A stretch of 64,000 nucleotides of DNA from NCBI GenBank assembly GCA_018257865.1, contig JAEUBA010000005.1:372001-436000 (forward strand), written 5' to 3'. Positions within the stretch are counted from its first letter, which is position 1. Each line of letters opens with the position of its first letter. The stretch comes from Stereocaulon alpinum. Taxonomy: Eukaryota; Ascomycota; Lecanoromycetes; Lecanorales; Stereocaulaceae. A model generated the notes under the pieces. The model saw only the letters and a list, made by a program, of their open reading frames with translations. It did no database searches and was not told where the DNA came from. Shown one piece after another: positions 22,617 to 37,000 of the stretch. The translations under genes were made by a program, and so were the position numbers.

Positions 22617-24621
22617 ATGCCAGAGTTCAAAGAGACATATGATGCTGTGATAATTGGTGCGGGTCCTGTGGGCCTATTGCTCGCAGTATGTTTGGCGCGA
22701 TGGGGCTACAAGATTAAGAACGTGGATAACAGGGAGGCTCCAACGCTTACTGGCCGCGCGGACGGCATCCAGCCAAGATCCCTCCATCTTCTACGAAACA
22801 TGGGCCTCAAGCGGCCAATAATGGCTCACGAACCAGCAAAGGTCTACGAAGTGGCTTTCTGGGATCCTCTCCCTGGTGGCAAGGGCATACATAGAACGGG
22901 GAATTGGGCATCATGTCCAAAGTTCATCGACGCAAGATATCCCTTCACAACGCTGCTTCACCAGGGTCTGATCGAAAGAGTCTTCATCAATGACCTGCGC
23001 AAGAATGGAGCCGACGTACAAAGACCGTGGACTATCACAGGCTTCAGCAATGATGGTCAGGACGAGCAGTATCCGGTTGAAGTCACACTCAAGCATGTGC
23101 AGACAAACGAAAGGGAGATAGTGCGGACAAAATACCTCTTTAGCGGAGAAGGCGCCAGAAGCTTCATAAGAGATCAATTGGGCGTGAAGATACGCCACAA
23201 AGATCCGATCTCGCACGTATGGGGTGTCATGGACGGGATCGTGAGGACAGACTTTCCTGATGTCAAGGTGAATATTTCAGAAAGGCGTTCAAGATCAAGT
23301 GTCTGACTTCCACAGACGAAATGCACGATACATAGTGATCATGGCTCAATCATGATTATCCCAAGAGAAAATAATATGGTGCGGCTATATATACAGATTG
23401 CGTCTTCAACAGACAAAGACTTCGACCCTCGAAAACAAGCTACACCAGAGGAGGTTCAAGCGTCCGCCAAGATGATCTTACAGCCGTATTACATTGACTG
23501 GGACCGAGTGGAGTGGTATTCGGTATATCCAATTGGCCAAGGCATTGCCGAGAAATACACCATAGATCATCGAGTGTTCCTGGGCGGTGACTGCTGTCAT
23601 ACTCATAGTGTAGGTTTGCCCAAACCTTCCGTCAGCCGAGGATTAGCTAACAAGTGAACAGCCGAAAGCTGGGCAGGGTATGAACACCGCTTTTCACGAC
23701 GCACTCAATCTAGCTTGGAAAATTCACCTTGTTGAAGGCGGCTTTGCCGAGCGGTCTATACTTCAAACCTACGAAACGGAACGAAAATCAATTGCGGAAG
23801 ACCTCCTCAACTTTGATGCCAAGTATGCAGCTTTGTTTTCTCGGCGCAAACCCTCTGCCGGCGAAGTAGGCGCAGCAAACGAGAGCAAAGAAGCTGGAGA
23901 AGTTAACGAGTTCGTAGAAGTCTTCAAATCAAGTGCAGAGTTCACCTCCGGCTATGGCATTGCTTACGGTCCGAACCAATTCAATTGGTCCCCAGATCAC
24001 TCAGCTCAGTCACACTTGTTCAACCCGAAAGGCAACGCTCTTCATACGGGACGGATCATGCCTCCCGCCAACGTGACCAGGGTAGTCGACGCTAACAAAG
24101 TCCAATTGGAGCAAGAGATCCCACTCAATGGTTCATTCAGAATCTTCCTCTTCGCAGGCGTACCTTCAGCTACCCAGCGTGCTGTCGCTGACTTTGCCGC
24201 GAATCTGGAGAAGCAATCGAGCTTCTACTCGAGCTTCCAACGAAAGGACATTGCCACCGTTTCATATCACGAGCAGCACAACCCTCATTCGCGTTTCTTC
24301 ACCATCTGCACCACCTTTGCTGCTCCTCGTGCGCAGCTCGAGATAGCAAAACTCTTGCCTCCGATTCTCGCGAGATACAGTGATCATATTTACGCTGACG
24401 ACGTCTGGGACCCGAGAGTTCCTGACGCAAAGGCTGCGGCACATGCTAAGATGGGGTTGGAAGTAGGGATGGGTGGCGTGGTCGTTGTCAGGCCCGATGG
24501 GCATGTTGCCTGTGTTATCAGTCTAGTTGAAGGAAGTGGGACAGTCGACGCGTTGAATGAATATTTCCGAGCATTTGTCGCGAAGAAAATAGGCAAATCT
24601 AACATGCAGGCTCATTTGTAA
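22617..24621 (+). CDS. Phenol 2-monooxygenase-like FAD-dependent aromatic hydroxylase, 634 aa
   Basis: This is a class A flavoprotein monooxygenase using FAD and NAD(P)H to hydroxylate a phenolic or related aromatic substrate. Exons are 22617-23267, 23316-23609 and 23662-24621, with introns of 48 and 52 nt. The Rossmann G-x-G-x-x-G is IIGAGPVGLLLAVCLARWG at residue 12. Next comes RADGIQPRSLHLLRNMGL, then the FAD/substrate GD motif FLGGDCCHTHS followed by PKAGQGMNTAFHDALNLAWK. The C-terminal thioredoxin-like domain (about residues 440-630) is typical of phenol hydroxylases and fits the length. It is transcribed away from the P450. Confidence 0.92.
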
Positions 24622-25032
24622 GGCGTTTGTAGATACAATTTTAGTAAATTGATAGCATTGTATTCTATACCTGAGCTTGAGTAGTCTGTTGGAAAGTTGG
24701 TCTTGAAAGCGAAGCCGCAGCTGGTTGGTTTTTATGAGGCATATGATAGATAGCGTGACACCTATGCACATTGTGGATATACCAATGGCTGGTGGCCATA
24801 GGAATACAGGGGTCGGCTGTCGGGTCACTAGAGCGTCGGTCGATTTACTACACGGGTTCCGCACGCGTTCCCCGTTATTTGGCAGCCGCTCAATAAGTAG
24901 TGACGATTTCTGTTATCAACATCAACAACCTGGATCTCGGCGCCACTCTAAACTGCTGCAGGAAACGGCCTGACGTTTGCCTGCTATGCCCTACACTCAT
25001 GAAGACCCCAAAATAAATCGTGCCCTTCCACT
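24622..25032. other. Intergenic region upstream of dynein
   Basis: These 411 bp lie between the hydroxylase stop and the dynein start. Nothing was recognised beyond presumed 3' UTR and promoter. Confidence 0.5.
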
Positions 25033-28000
25033 ATGGAGGTAGCCACTCCAGGGCAAGGGGCTGCCAACGGGCATACCCCCCCTCCACCCGCTCCAGCATC
25101 CATCGATCCAGACCTGGTGGTGCGGCATCTGGTGGACCTTCTGGAGATAACGCTGGGGGCATCAAAAGAAGACTTGAAGCGCAAGGGAAGCTTGCTGTCC
25201 GAAGCAAGAAAGAGCGACACAGTCCAGCGATGTACACGCTTCGCCTCTGAGTCGCAAGTAGCCCTTTATGTGCAGAAAACCATTATTACGACTGAGCTGC
25301 CAAACGGTGCCGTGAATGGTCATATATCATTAGGTACATGCGACTACAGAGCTGTCGAAGGGACCCTACTGACATCAACTCCTAGATCATACGCCCCACT
25401 ACCTCTATTCGCTCCCGACCGAGATCTCCTTCTCACCCACGACTGTTGCTTCGGTAGCCCTCATCAAACGGTCACAACCCATTGACCCACGGATACCTCT
25501 TCCTACCCAGATACAAGTCATTAACCTGCCGGGTGTGGCTACTTTGACAGAAAGTACCGCGACGCAAGGTAGCCCAATCTCACCCTACGAGATCCTCCAC
25601 TCAATAATACACCATGCTATAGCGCCATACTTCAATGCTTACACTCAGGGCCAAAAATCACTGGCAGGGAGCAGCGACCGATCTGACGCAGATGCGAAAT
25701 CGGGTGTTCCAGGCACAAAGAAAAAGCTAGCGGAACTAGAACTCAGCCTGCTGCACTTACAGCAAAACGTCGAGATTCCTGAGCTAGTTCTAACTTTTCC
25801 CGATGTCGTTCAAGATGCCCTTGACACGGCCGCTCAGCACCATGCCAAACCATCTGTGGAGCTGATACCGTCTCAGCTTTTGTCTGATACCAGATTTTTG
25901 AATGACTTACAAAACACCGTGAACAACTGGATCAAGTCGATACAGGCAATTACCAAGATGTCCCGAGACCCGGACAGCGGTTCGGCCACACAGGAGATCA
26001 ATTATTGGCTGTCGCTGGAATCTGCATTGAAAAGCATTGACTTGCAGACGAGGAACGATGGAGTCCAGCTGACTTTGGATGTACTGCAGCATGCCAAACG
26101 GTACCAGGTCAAAGTCAGTTTCTATGCAGACACAGGACTGAAAGAGGCTTTGGACACCGTCCAAAAATATAATCAACTTATGCGAGAGTTTCCCATGGAC
26201 GACCTGCTGGCTGCAACATCTCTACAAAAAGTGCAGGAATCTCTTGATACGATATTCGGTCATCTCAATCGAAAGCTGCGCTTCACCTCCTACCCTATCG
26301 CACGTGCCCTACCTTTAGTTCATGCTATCTCAGGGGACCTTGACACGCAACTCCACTCTCTGCTCCACGGCCGAACGCTTATGCATCTTGAGTTTAGAGA
26401 CTTTGAAGCCGTGATGGACGTAGCCGAGAATATCTGGAGCACATGGGACGAACATGCCAAAGATTTCACGAACGTAGCTCGTGAGCTAATGAGGAAGAGA
26501 GCTGAGAAATTCATGCCTATCAAAGTTGTTGGCCGCCATTCGAAGACACAAGACCGCATGAATTATGTCAGAACATTCCGAGTGAATCATGAACAATTAC
26601 AGCGAACGATTGTCACTGTTTTGGGGAACAAGGGTCAAAATAGCACTGCAGCTGACGAGGGTAATGCTGAACAGGTCGTCCTAGTGGAAGAAATTGGTGA
26701 TGTCGACGCAGTGCAAGAGGTGGCTCAAGCATATGCAGCTCTGAAAGACGTTGATGTTCTTGATGTGTCAGAAGAAGGGACGCAGATCTGGGTACAGGCA
26801 GAAGCGACGTACAATGAGCGGACTTCACGAGTCGAAAACTCCATCATTGCTCGACTCAGAGATCGTCTGGCCACTGCGAAGACCGCAAACGAGATGTTCC
26901 GCGTGTTCTCAAAATTCAACGCCCTCTTCGTTCGACCAAAGATCCGTGGCGCCATCAGCGAGTACCAGACACAACTCATCGACAATGTTAAACACGACAT
27001 ATCTGCTTTACATGAGCGTTTCAAACAGCAGTATGGACATTCTGAGGCTCACGCCATGGCACAGCTCCGGGATCTACCTCCAGTAGCAGGTGCAATTATA
27101 TGGGCGCGCCAAATCGAACGCCAACTTGATGGCTACATGAAGAAGATCGAAAATGTGCTGGGGCAGGATTGGGCTCTACACGCGGAAGGACAAAAGTTGG
27201 AAGCTGAAGGCAGTATGTTCCGCAAGAAGCTTGACACTAGGCCTATATTCGAATCATGGTTACGCGATGTGCAGCAACGGAACATCTCAATCGGTGGTCG
27301 ACTCTTTGGGATTGTGAGGACTCGTGCCACTGGGAACGCGCTAGAATTGACAATTAACTTCGACCCTCAAGTTATTGTGCTGTTTAAGGAGGTAAGAAAT
27401 CTACTATGGCTAAATTATCAAATCCCGCACGCTGTCAGCAGCATATCGAAGGAGGCCAAGCGAGTCTACCCGTACGCTGTCAGCTTGATGGAAAGCGCCC
27501 GCACTCTAGCTCAGACAAGCCGGGTAATTGATTCCATACCAAAGATCTCAATGCTCCTCAGCGGATACCAGAAGGATATTCAGAATCTTATTGTTACAGG
27601 TGTCACCCTGAAATGGGAGTCATTTGTACACTCATACGATCTTCACGTGAAGCATGCTCCACTACTCGCAGGAGCATCCACTTCGCGCTCTGCATCTGGT
27701 GGCCGCGGTGAGAGTAAGCATGTACAATTTGTTCGGGATTTTGCAGCAACGGCATCCGTCCTACAGAGCAAAACAGCGGCGCTACAGGCGATATACGACA
27801 AGATCGAAAAGGCAATGGATGAGCTACAAGTATGTTCTTACGAAGCATCAGCGTTCAGCACACAGCTACAGACGATTCAGACAGCCGTAGATCAGCTGAA
27901 CTTGGAGAATTATGCCAACCTTGCGTACTGGGTCTCAAAAATGAATCGGTCGATTGAAGGTATATTGATCGAGCGCCTTCGTAAGGCTATGTACATCTGG

Positions 28001-31000
28001 GTCGAAACTTTCACCAAACCTGGAAGAGAAAACGACACCCACGGTGATTTGCGGAGACAGGTCTCGGCAGACGCTGAAGAGGCTCCTAATACGCCGCACC
28101 TGCGTACGCTCATCCTCGAGGTCCTAATGCGAAATCAGACTGTCTATCTAGAGCCTCCGGTCGAGTCTGCTCGGGCAAGCTGGCTGTCTCAGTTCCATGA
28201 ATGGCTAGGTGTTGCTTGCAACCTTCCAATTATCATGTCTTCGAGGTACGAAATGAAGATCGACATAAGCGGTGCCGGTGCTACAAAGCGTCGTTTTACA
28301 CACCTCCCAGCTCTTTGCGTTGGCGAGCTATCGACTGTGTATCAGACTATCGAGGACAGGTTGCGCGAGATTGTAAGCTATGTCGATAAATGGCTTCAAT
28401 TTCAGTCCTTGTGGGATCTTGAGGCAGAGCATGTATATGATGTTCTGGGCTCTGATTTGGCAAAGTGGCTGCAATTACTGCAAGAGATCCGAAAATCCCG
28501 CGAGACCTTTGATACGTCTGAATCCAGTAAGAGTTTCGGCACTGTGACCATCGACTACGAGCAAGTCCAGACCAAAGTTACTGGTAGGTACGATCAATGG
28601 CAACACGAGATACGACTTAGATTCGCTGGAGGATTGGGCAATCGGATGCGCGAAGTCTACGCTGAGATCGAAAAAGCTCGCCGAGACCTCGAAGGGCAGT
28701 CACTCGAGGCTTCGTCCACAGCTCAAGCTGTGGCTTTCATCACGGTGGTTCAGCAATGTAGACGGAAGGTGGAAGTTTGGGAACCCGAAATTGAAATCTT
28801 TCGCCAAGGCCAGACGCTTCTCACTCGACAACGGTACCAATTTGCGTCCGATTGGCTGTTTGTCGACCAGATAGACGATGAATGGACTGCTCTGAACGAA
28901 ATACTAGATCGGAAACTGAAAATCGTGGAGGATCAGACGGATGCTTTACGGGCGAAAATTTTAGCAGAGGACAAAGTGATCAGTGGAAAGGTCAGCGACT
29001 TGATAGCCAACTGGAACGACGAGAAACCAATATCTGGAAACCTTCCCCCAAGTGAAGCGTCTTCGACCCTCAGCTCCTTTGAGAGTCGTCTTACAGCCTT
29101 GCAAACTGAGTCCGACATGGTCTTCAAAGCTAAAGAAGCCTTGAACTTACCAGGAAATCCGAACAATGCATTGCCTGCAATCTTGGAAGAAGTTCATGAC
29201 TTCCAGTCTGTATGGGCTGCTCTGTCGACGATATGGAAGAGCCTGAACGATTTAAGGGAGACTCTCTGGAATAGCGTGCAACCTAGAAAGCTGCGGCAAT
29301 CCATTGACGGTCTTATTAAGATGACAAAAGAGATGCCGAGTCGTATGCGCCAGTACGCTGCTTTCGAGCATATACAGTCAGTACTTCGCCAATTGTTAAA
29401 AGTCAACCCACTCCTTTCCGACATGAAATCAGAAGCGGTACGTGAACGCCATTGGAACAGGATCTATAAAGCTCTGAAGCCTGGACAACGATACTCCCCG
29501 GTGTCAATGAACCTCGGCGATGTCTGGGACCTTCAGCTTACTTCGAGCGAAATCATTATTCGAGACATCATCACCCAAGCGCAAGGCGAGATGGCGCTGG
29601 AAGAGTTTCTAAAGCAGGTCCGGGATACGTGGCAAAGTTATGCTTTGGAGCTGGTCAACTACCAGAACAAGTGTCGTTTGATACGAGGCTGGGACGATTT
29701 ATTCGCTAAGTGCAGCGAGAATCTCAATTCTCTACAGGCAATGCGTCACTCGCCATACTACAAAGAGTTTGAGGAGGAAGCCTCGTCCTGGGAAGATAAG
29801 CTCAATCGCGTGCACGTCCTCTTTGATGTTTGGATCGACGTGCAGAGACAGTGGGTCTATCTGGAAGGGGTGTTCACAGGCAACGCCGACATCAAGCATT
29901 TGCTACCGGTCGAATCCTCGAGATTTCAAAACATCAACTCAGAATTCTTTGCAGTGCTTAAGAAAGTGTACAAATCCCCATTCATTCTCGACGTGCTCAA
30001 CATCTCAGGCGTGCAGAAGTCGCTGGAGCGCCTTGCCGAGTTGCTCAATAAAATTCAAAAAGCGCTGGGAGAGTATCTTGAACGCGAACGCATATCCTTC
30101 CCTAGATTCTACTTCGTTGGTGACGAGGATTTACTTGAAATCATCGGTAACAGCAACGATACCATGAGAATTGCGAAGCATTTCCGGAAGATGTTTGCGG
30201 GCTTGTCAGGGCTTTTGATGGAAGAAGAAGCTACCATCACGGGGTTCACCTCCAAAGAAGGGGAACAAGTACATCTGAAGAGGCCTATTTCCCTGGTCAA
30301 GACCCCCAAAATCAACGACTGGCTTGCTGCATTAGAAAACAATATGAAGTCTTCGTTAGCTGAGCTTCTTGGAGAGGCCATAGACTCCTTCGAGACACTG
30401 CTAAGCACGCCGGAAATCGACACCGCGTCTTTTCACCATTATCTTGCAGCCTTTCCAGCTCAAGTAGTCGTTCTTGCCACTCAGGCAGTTTGGACCTCGT
30501 CTGTCAATGGCGCTCTAACTTCTGGTGGTGCTAGCCTTCAATCCTTACACGATGTTTCTATCAGATTGCTTGAAATTCTAGCATCTACTGTCCTGGGAGA
30601 CCTCGAGCTTCTGATGAGAAAGAAGTGCGAGCACTTGATCACCGAATTCGTTCACCAACGCGATGTCATCGGAAAGCTGATTAGTGCCAAAGCCACAGCA
30701 CCTACTCACTACCTATGGCTTCTACAGATGCGTTACATCTACAAGCCCGAGGGCGATGTCGCTGATCGCCTTCGTATCAAGATGGCTAATGCTGATCTTG
30801 GATACGGCTTCGAGTATCTTGGCGTTCCCGACAGACTTGTTCGAACACCATTGACCGACCGTTGTTTCCTTACTTGCACGCAAGCAATGGCGCAACGACT
30901 TGGTGGATCTCCCTATGGTCCAGCAGGTACCGGCAAGACAGAATCGGTTAAGGCTCTTGGTGTCCAGCTTGGAAGGTTCACATTAGTATTCAACTGTGAC

Positions 31001-34000
31001 GACACGTTCGATTTCCAGGCAATGGGCCGCATTTTCCTCGGTATCTGCCAGGTTGGCGCGTGGGGATGCTTTGATGAGTTCAATCGTTTGGAGGAGCGTA
31101 TACTCTCGGCTGTCTCTCAGCAGATCCAGAATATCCAACTTGGTCTGAAGCACGGCATCGAATCCGGCAATGCGCAGATCGAGCTGGCTGGTAGACAATT
31201 CTCTGTGAACGCTAACACCGGGATATTCATCACGATGAATCCCGGATATGCTGGACGGTCTAACTTGCCAGACAACCTGAAGAAGCTGTTTCGGAGTGTG
31301 GCAATGTCGAAACCTGATAAAGAGCTCATCGCCGAAGTTATGCTCTATTCTCAGGGCTTCAAGCAAGCGAAGCAACTTTCTAAGCAGACCGTGCCTTTCT
31401 TCGATAGCTGTGCAGCGAGACTGACGAAACAAGCTCACTACGACTTTGGGTTGCGAGCGTTAAAAAGCGTCCTTGTCAGCTCCGGTGGCCTGAAGCGGAC
31501 CAGACTCACAATGAAAGCAGAAAGTGCACAAGCCGAGGAGGACTTGGAACCTCAAATTATTGTGCAGAGTATCCGGGAGACCATTGCACCCAAACTAATT
31601 CGTGGCGACGTAGAAACAATGAAATGCGTCGAGCAAGAGGCCTTCCCTGGCGTCCATTACGTGTCTGCCAATCTAGAGCAATTGGAAAATGCTATTCGGA
31701 CCGAAGCTGCGGAAAAACACCTTGTGATCAACGATACGTGGATGACAAAGATATTACAGCTCTACCAGATACAAGGCATCCACCACGGAGTCATGATGGT
31801 CGGCGATTCTGGGTCTGGAAAGTCTGCTATCTGGAAAGTCCTCCTGAAAGCGCTCCAACGAGTTGAAGGTGTGGAAGGCATCTGCCACATTATTGACTCG
31901 AAAGTCATGTCAAAAGAAGCTTTATACGGCAGCCTCGACAGCACAACTCGTGAGTGGACAGACGGTCTGTTCACCAGTATCTTGCGCAAAATAGTTGACA
32001 ACTTACGTGGAGAGGACTCAAAGCGACACTGGATTGTTTTCGACGGCGACGTGGATCCTGAGTGGGTCGAAAATCTCAACAGTGTTCTGGACGACAACAA
32101 GCTCCTCACATTACCCAATGGAGAACGTCTCGGGCTGCCTCCAAATGTTCGTATATTGTTTGAAGTTGAGACTCTTAAGTACGCCACTCTGGCGACTGTT
32201 AGTCGCTGTGGTATGGTCTGGTTCAGCGACGATACTGTCACCCCGGACATGCTGGTCGCCAACTATCTCCAAGGTCTCCGAAGCACCGCATTTGATGAGC
32301 TTGATGAGGAGACAGCAGGCCAAATATCAGCCAAGGCTCTTGTAATACAAGAGCAGGTTGCGGATCTTCTACAGCATTTCTTCGGCACCGAGCACATTCT
32401 TGACAACGCCCTGAAAGAGGCACACAAATACAGCCACATCATGCAATTTACAGAAATCAGGGCACTCAATACTTTGTTCTCGCTACTAAATAAAGCATGC
32501 AGAACAATTATCGATTACAATATACAGCACGAGGACTTCCCATTGGATCCGGAACAAGTGGAATCCTTCACCTCGAAGAAGATGCTTCTTGCATTAGTCT
32601 GGGCACTAGTTGGAGATTGTCCAATCAGAGAACGGAAAGCATATGGCGAGTACATCGCTAACCTGACAACATTTGATACGCCATTGCTTAGCGATTCATC
32701 GTCCTTGATCGACTATGATGTCTCGCTTCCAAGGGCAGAGTGGACGCCTTGGCAGTCCCAGGTTCCCAGCATTGAGATCAACACCCATTCAGTCACTCAG
32801 ACTGACGTTGTCATCCCGACACTGGACACAGTACGTCATGAAGATGTCCTGTACTCCTGGCTCGCCGAACACAAGCCTCTCATTCTTTGCGGGCCCCCAG
32901 GTTCCGGCAAGACCATGACTCTCTTCAGTGCGCTGCGCAAACTGCCACATATGGAAGTCGTTGGATTGAACTTTTCAAGTGCAACTACGCCAGAGTTGCT
33001 AATCAAGACATTCGACCAATATTGCGAGTACCGGAAGACTCTAAACGGTGTAGTCATGTCGCCAACGCAGATTGGAAAGTGGCTGGTATTCTTCTGTGAC
33101 GAGATCAACCTCCCAGCTCCGGACAAGTACGGTACGCAACGAGCTATAACATTCCTCCGCCAACTAGTCGAACAGAACGGCTTTTGGCGAACGTCAGACA
33201 AAACCTGGGTTACACTTGAACGTATTCAATTTGTTGGAGCTTGCAACCCTCCGACTGATGCTGGACGGACGCCGATGGGTGCACGATTTCTGAGGCATGC
33301 TCCTCTTGTCATGGTCGACTATCCTGGAGAAGTCTCCCTTCAACAAATCTACGGCGCGTTCAATAGTGCAGTTCTCAAGATTATCCCCAATCTTCGCGGA
33401 TACTCTGATCCTCTTACCAAAGCGATGGTACAATTCTATAGCGAGTCACAGCAACGTTTCACACCCATGATCCAACCACATTACGTTTACTCGCCTCGTG
33501 AATTGACAAGGTGGGTTCGAGGATTATACGAGGCTATCAAGCCGCTAGAAAATCTTTCTGTGGAGGGTCTTGTCAGAGTTTGGGCCCACGAGGCCTTGCG
33601 ATTATTCCAGGACAGGCTCGTGGCAGAGGATGAACGCAAATGGACCGATGGAGCAGTTCGTCGTGTTGCGCTTGAGCACTTCCCAAATATGGATGAGGAA
33701 GCTGCCTTGAGGGGGCCGATTCTCTTCTCTAATTGGCTATCGAAGAACTACGTGCCAGTAGAGCGGGAGCAACTTAGAGAATTTGTCAAAGCAAGATTGA
33801 AGACTTTCTGCGAAGAAGAGGTGGACACGCCGATTATTCTTTTCAACGACGTACTTGAGCATGTGCTGCGCATTGACAGAGTATTCCGTCAACCACAAGG
33901 ACATCTCATCTTGATTGGCGTCAGCGGAAGCGGCAAGACAACACTATCCCGATTCGTTGCGTGGATGAACGGGCTTAAAGTGTTCCAGATCAAGGTCCAC

Positions 34001-37000
34001 GGCAAGTACTCTGCGAGCGACTTCGATGATGACCTCCGAGATGTACTTCGCCGATCTGGATGCAAAGGCGAGAAAATCTGCTTCATCATGGACGAATCGA
34101 ACGTATTGGATTCGGGCTTCCTGGAACGCATGAATACACTACTTGCGAATGCAGAAGTGCCAGGACTTTTCGAAGGGGACGAGTTTCAGGCCCTCATGAC
34201 TGCCTGCAAAGAGGGTGCGCAACGCCAAGGACTCCTTCTGGATTCCCAAGAAGAGTTGTACAAATGGTTTACACAACAGATCGTCAAGAACTTGCACATC
34301 GTCTTTACTATGAATCCGCCTGAGGACGGACTCTCGTCAAAGGCTGCAACAAGTCCAGCTCTGTTCAACCGCTGCGTGCTGAATTGGTTCGGGGATTGGT
34401 CCGATCAGGCACTCTTCCAGGTCGGCTCGGAGCTGACTCAGTCTGTGGACCTCGATCGCCCTGGTTTCGTTGCGCCTGACAGTATACCCGTTGCCTACCG
34501 TGATCTCACGCTGCCCGCCAACCACCGAGACGCCGTGGTCAACTCGATGGTCTATGTGCACCATTCTCTTCATCAATTCAATCAGCGTCTGCTCAAGCAA
34601 CAAGGCAGGAAAACGTTCCTCACGCCTAGACATTTCCTGGACTTTGTTGATCAGTGCGTACGGCTGTTCAACGAAAAGCGGGAAGACCTTGAAGAGCAAC
34701 AGCGCCATCTTAATGTCGGGCTAGAGAAGCTGAAAGACACTGTTGATAAAGTTCGGGACCTACGAGTCAGTCTGGCGCAGAAGAAAGGTCAACTAGAAAA
34801 GAAGGATGCTGAAGCCAATGAAAAATTACAGCGAATGGTTGCCGATCAACGCGAAGCAGAGCAGCGAAAGACTGCTTCCCTAGAAATTCAGGTCAACCTT
34901 GACAGACAAGAAGAAGAGGTAGCCAAGCGAAAGGAGGTTGTAAGCTCGGACCTTGCAAAGGCCGAACCGGCTGTCATAAGTGCTCAAGAAAGCGTTAGCA
35001 ACATCAAGCGTCAGCACTTGACCGAAGTTCGTTCAATGGGCAACCCTCCTTCTGGTGTCAAGCTTGCCTTGGAAGCAGTGTGCACACTGCTTGGCCATAA
35101 GATCGACAGCTGGAAAACCATACAGGGAATTGTGCGTAGGGATGACTTTATAGCGAGCATTGTGGGCTACGACAATGAGCGCCAAATGACACGCAGTCAT
35201 CGCACCCGAATGCAGAACGAATTTCTGTCTAAAGAGGACTTCACCTACGAGAAGGTAAATCGCGCTAGCAAAGCTTGCGGTCCACTTGTCCAATGGGTTG
35301 AGGCACAAGTCAACTTCTCAGCCATTCTAGACCGTATAGGTCCCTTGCGCGAAGAAGCGGACCAGCTTGAAGAAGCAGCTTTGCAAACGAAAGCGGAGGC
35401 CAAAGCTATCGAGAATACGATCAACAACCTTGAAAATAGTATTGCTATTTACAAGTCAGAGTACGCCGCCCTTATTAGTGAAACGCAGTCTATCAAGTCA
35501 GAAATGTCACGAGTTGAAAACAAGGTCAATCGAAGTGTCAAGTTACTCGACAGTCTTTCAGCAGAACGTTCGAGATGGGAATCAGGGAGCAGATCGTTCG
35601 AGACTCAGATCAGCACCATCGTCGGTGACGTTTTGGTAGCAGCAGCTTTCATTGCCTACAGCGGCCTCTACGACCAGGTGTTACGCAAAGCAATGCTTGA
35701 CGACTGGCTGGATCAGCTGGGACTTTCGGGAATCAAGTACAAGATGCACAACCCAGTCACGGAGTACCTGTCCAATGCAGACGAGCGCCTCAAGTGGCAA
35801 GAGAACGGCCTACCTGTGGATGACCTTTGCACTGAGAACGCCATCATCCTTAAACGCTTCAACCGCTATCCTCTCATCATAGATCCTTCTGGGCGTGCTA
35901 CTGAGTTCCTGCAGAATGAGTGCAAAGATCGTCGACTTACAGTCACCAGCTTCCTGGACGACTCTTTCATCAAGCAGCTCGAGAGTTCTCTCCGATTTGG
36001 CAATCCAATCTTGATACAAGACGCTGAGCATCTGGACCCAGTCTTGAACCACGTGCTGAACAAGGAATACCAAAAGACTGGTGGCCGTGTACTGATCCAA
36101 CTTGGCAAGCAAGAAATCGACTTCTCACCGGCGTTCAAGCTCTATCTGTCTACGCGAGATCCGTCAGCGATGTTCCCGCCTGACATCTGCAGTCGAACTA
36201 CCTTTGTCAATTTCACTGTCACACAAAGCAGTCTTCAGACACAGTCACTCAATGACGTGCTCAAGTCTGAGAGGCCAGACGTAGATCAGAGGCGCACGAA
36301 TCTTGTTAAGATGCAGGGCGAATTCAATACCCATCTGCGCGGTCTCGAGAAGCGACTACTCCAAGCACTCAACCAATCGCGTGGCAACATCCTTGATGAC
36401 GATGTAGTGATTGAAACACTCGAGACTCTTAAGAAAGAGTCTGGGGAGATATCTAAAAAGGTGGCTGAAACGGATGGTGTGATGGCTGAAGTGGAAACAA
36501 TCACCAAGCAATACAATACAATTGCTCGCGCGTGCAGTGCTGTCTTTGCAATTCTCGAGCAACTACACCACCTCAACCATTTCTACCAATTTTCCTTGCA
36601 GTACTTCATCGATATCTTCGATTCGGTACTGCGTAGCAATGCAAATCTCGAAGGAGTCAAGGACTATTCAGGCAGGGGAGGAATCATTCTTCGCGATCTC
36701 TTTATCAATACATACCGGAGGACTTCGCTTAGTCTTCTGCAAAAGGATCGGGTCACGTTTGCCATGCTGCTTGCTCAAGCTTCGCCGTACCTGATGGATA
36801 AAAGCCTTGTCGATAGTATCCTCAGCACAAACGTTGAGGGCAACGATGCCTCAGCCGACGAAACAATCCGCAAAGAAGCTCAAGTCAAGGCTGCTCGTGT
36901 GCCTACACTGGCGCCGTTCATTCGGGAGATCTCGTCCAAGGACTGGGATCGCTTCCTCAGCGAGGAGCTAGCAGAGAACTTCGTTCCAGTAGTATGGGAG

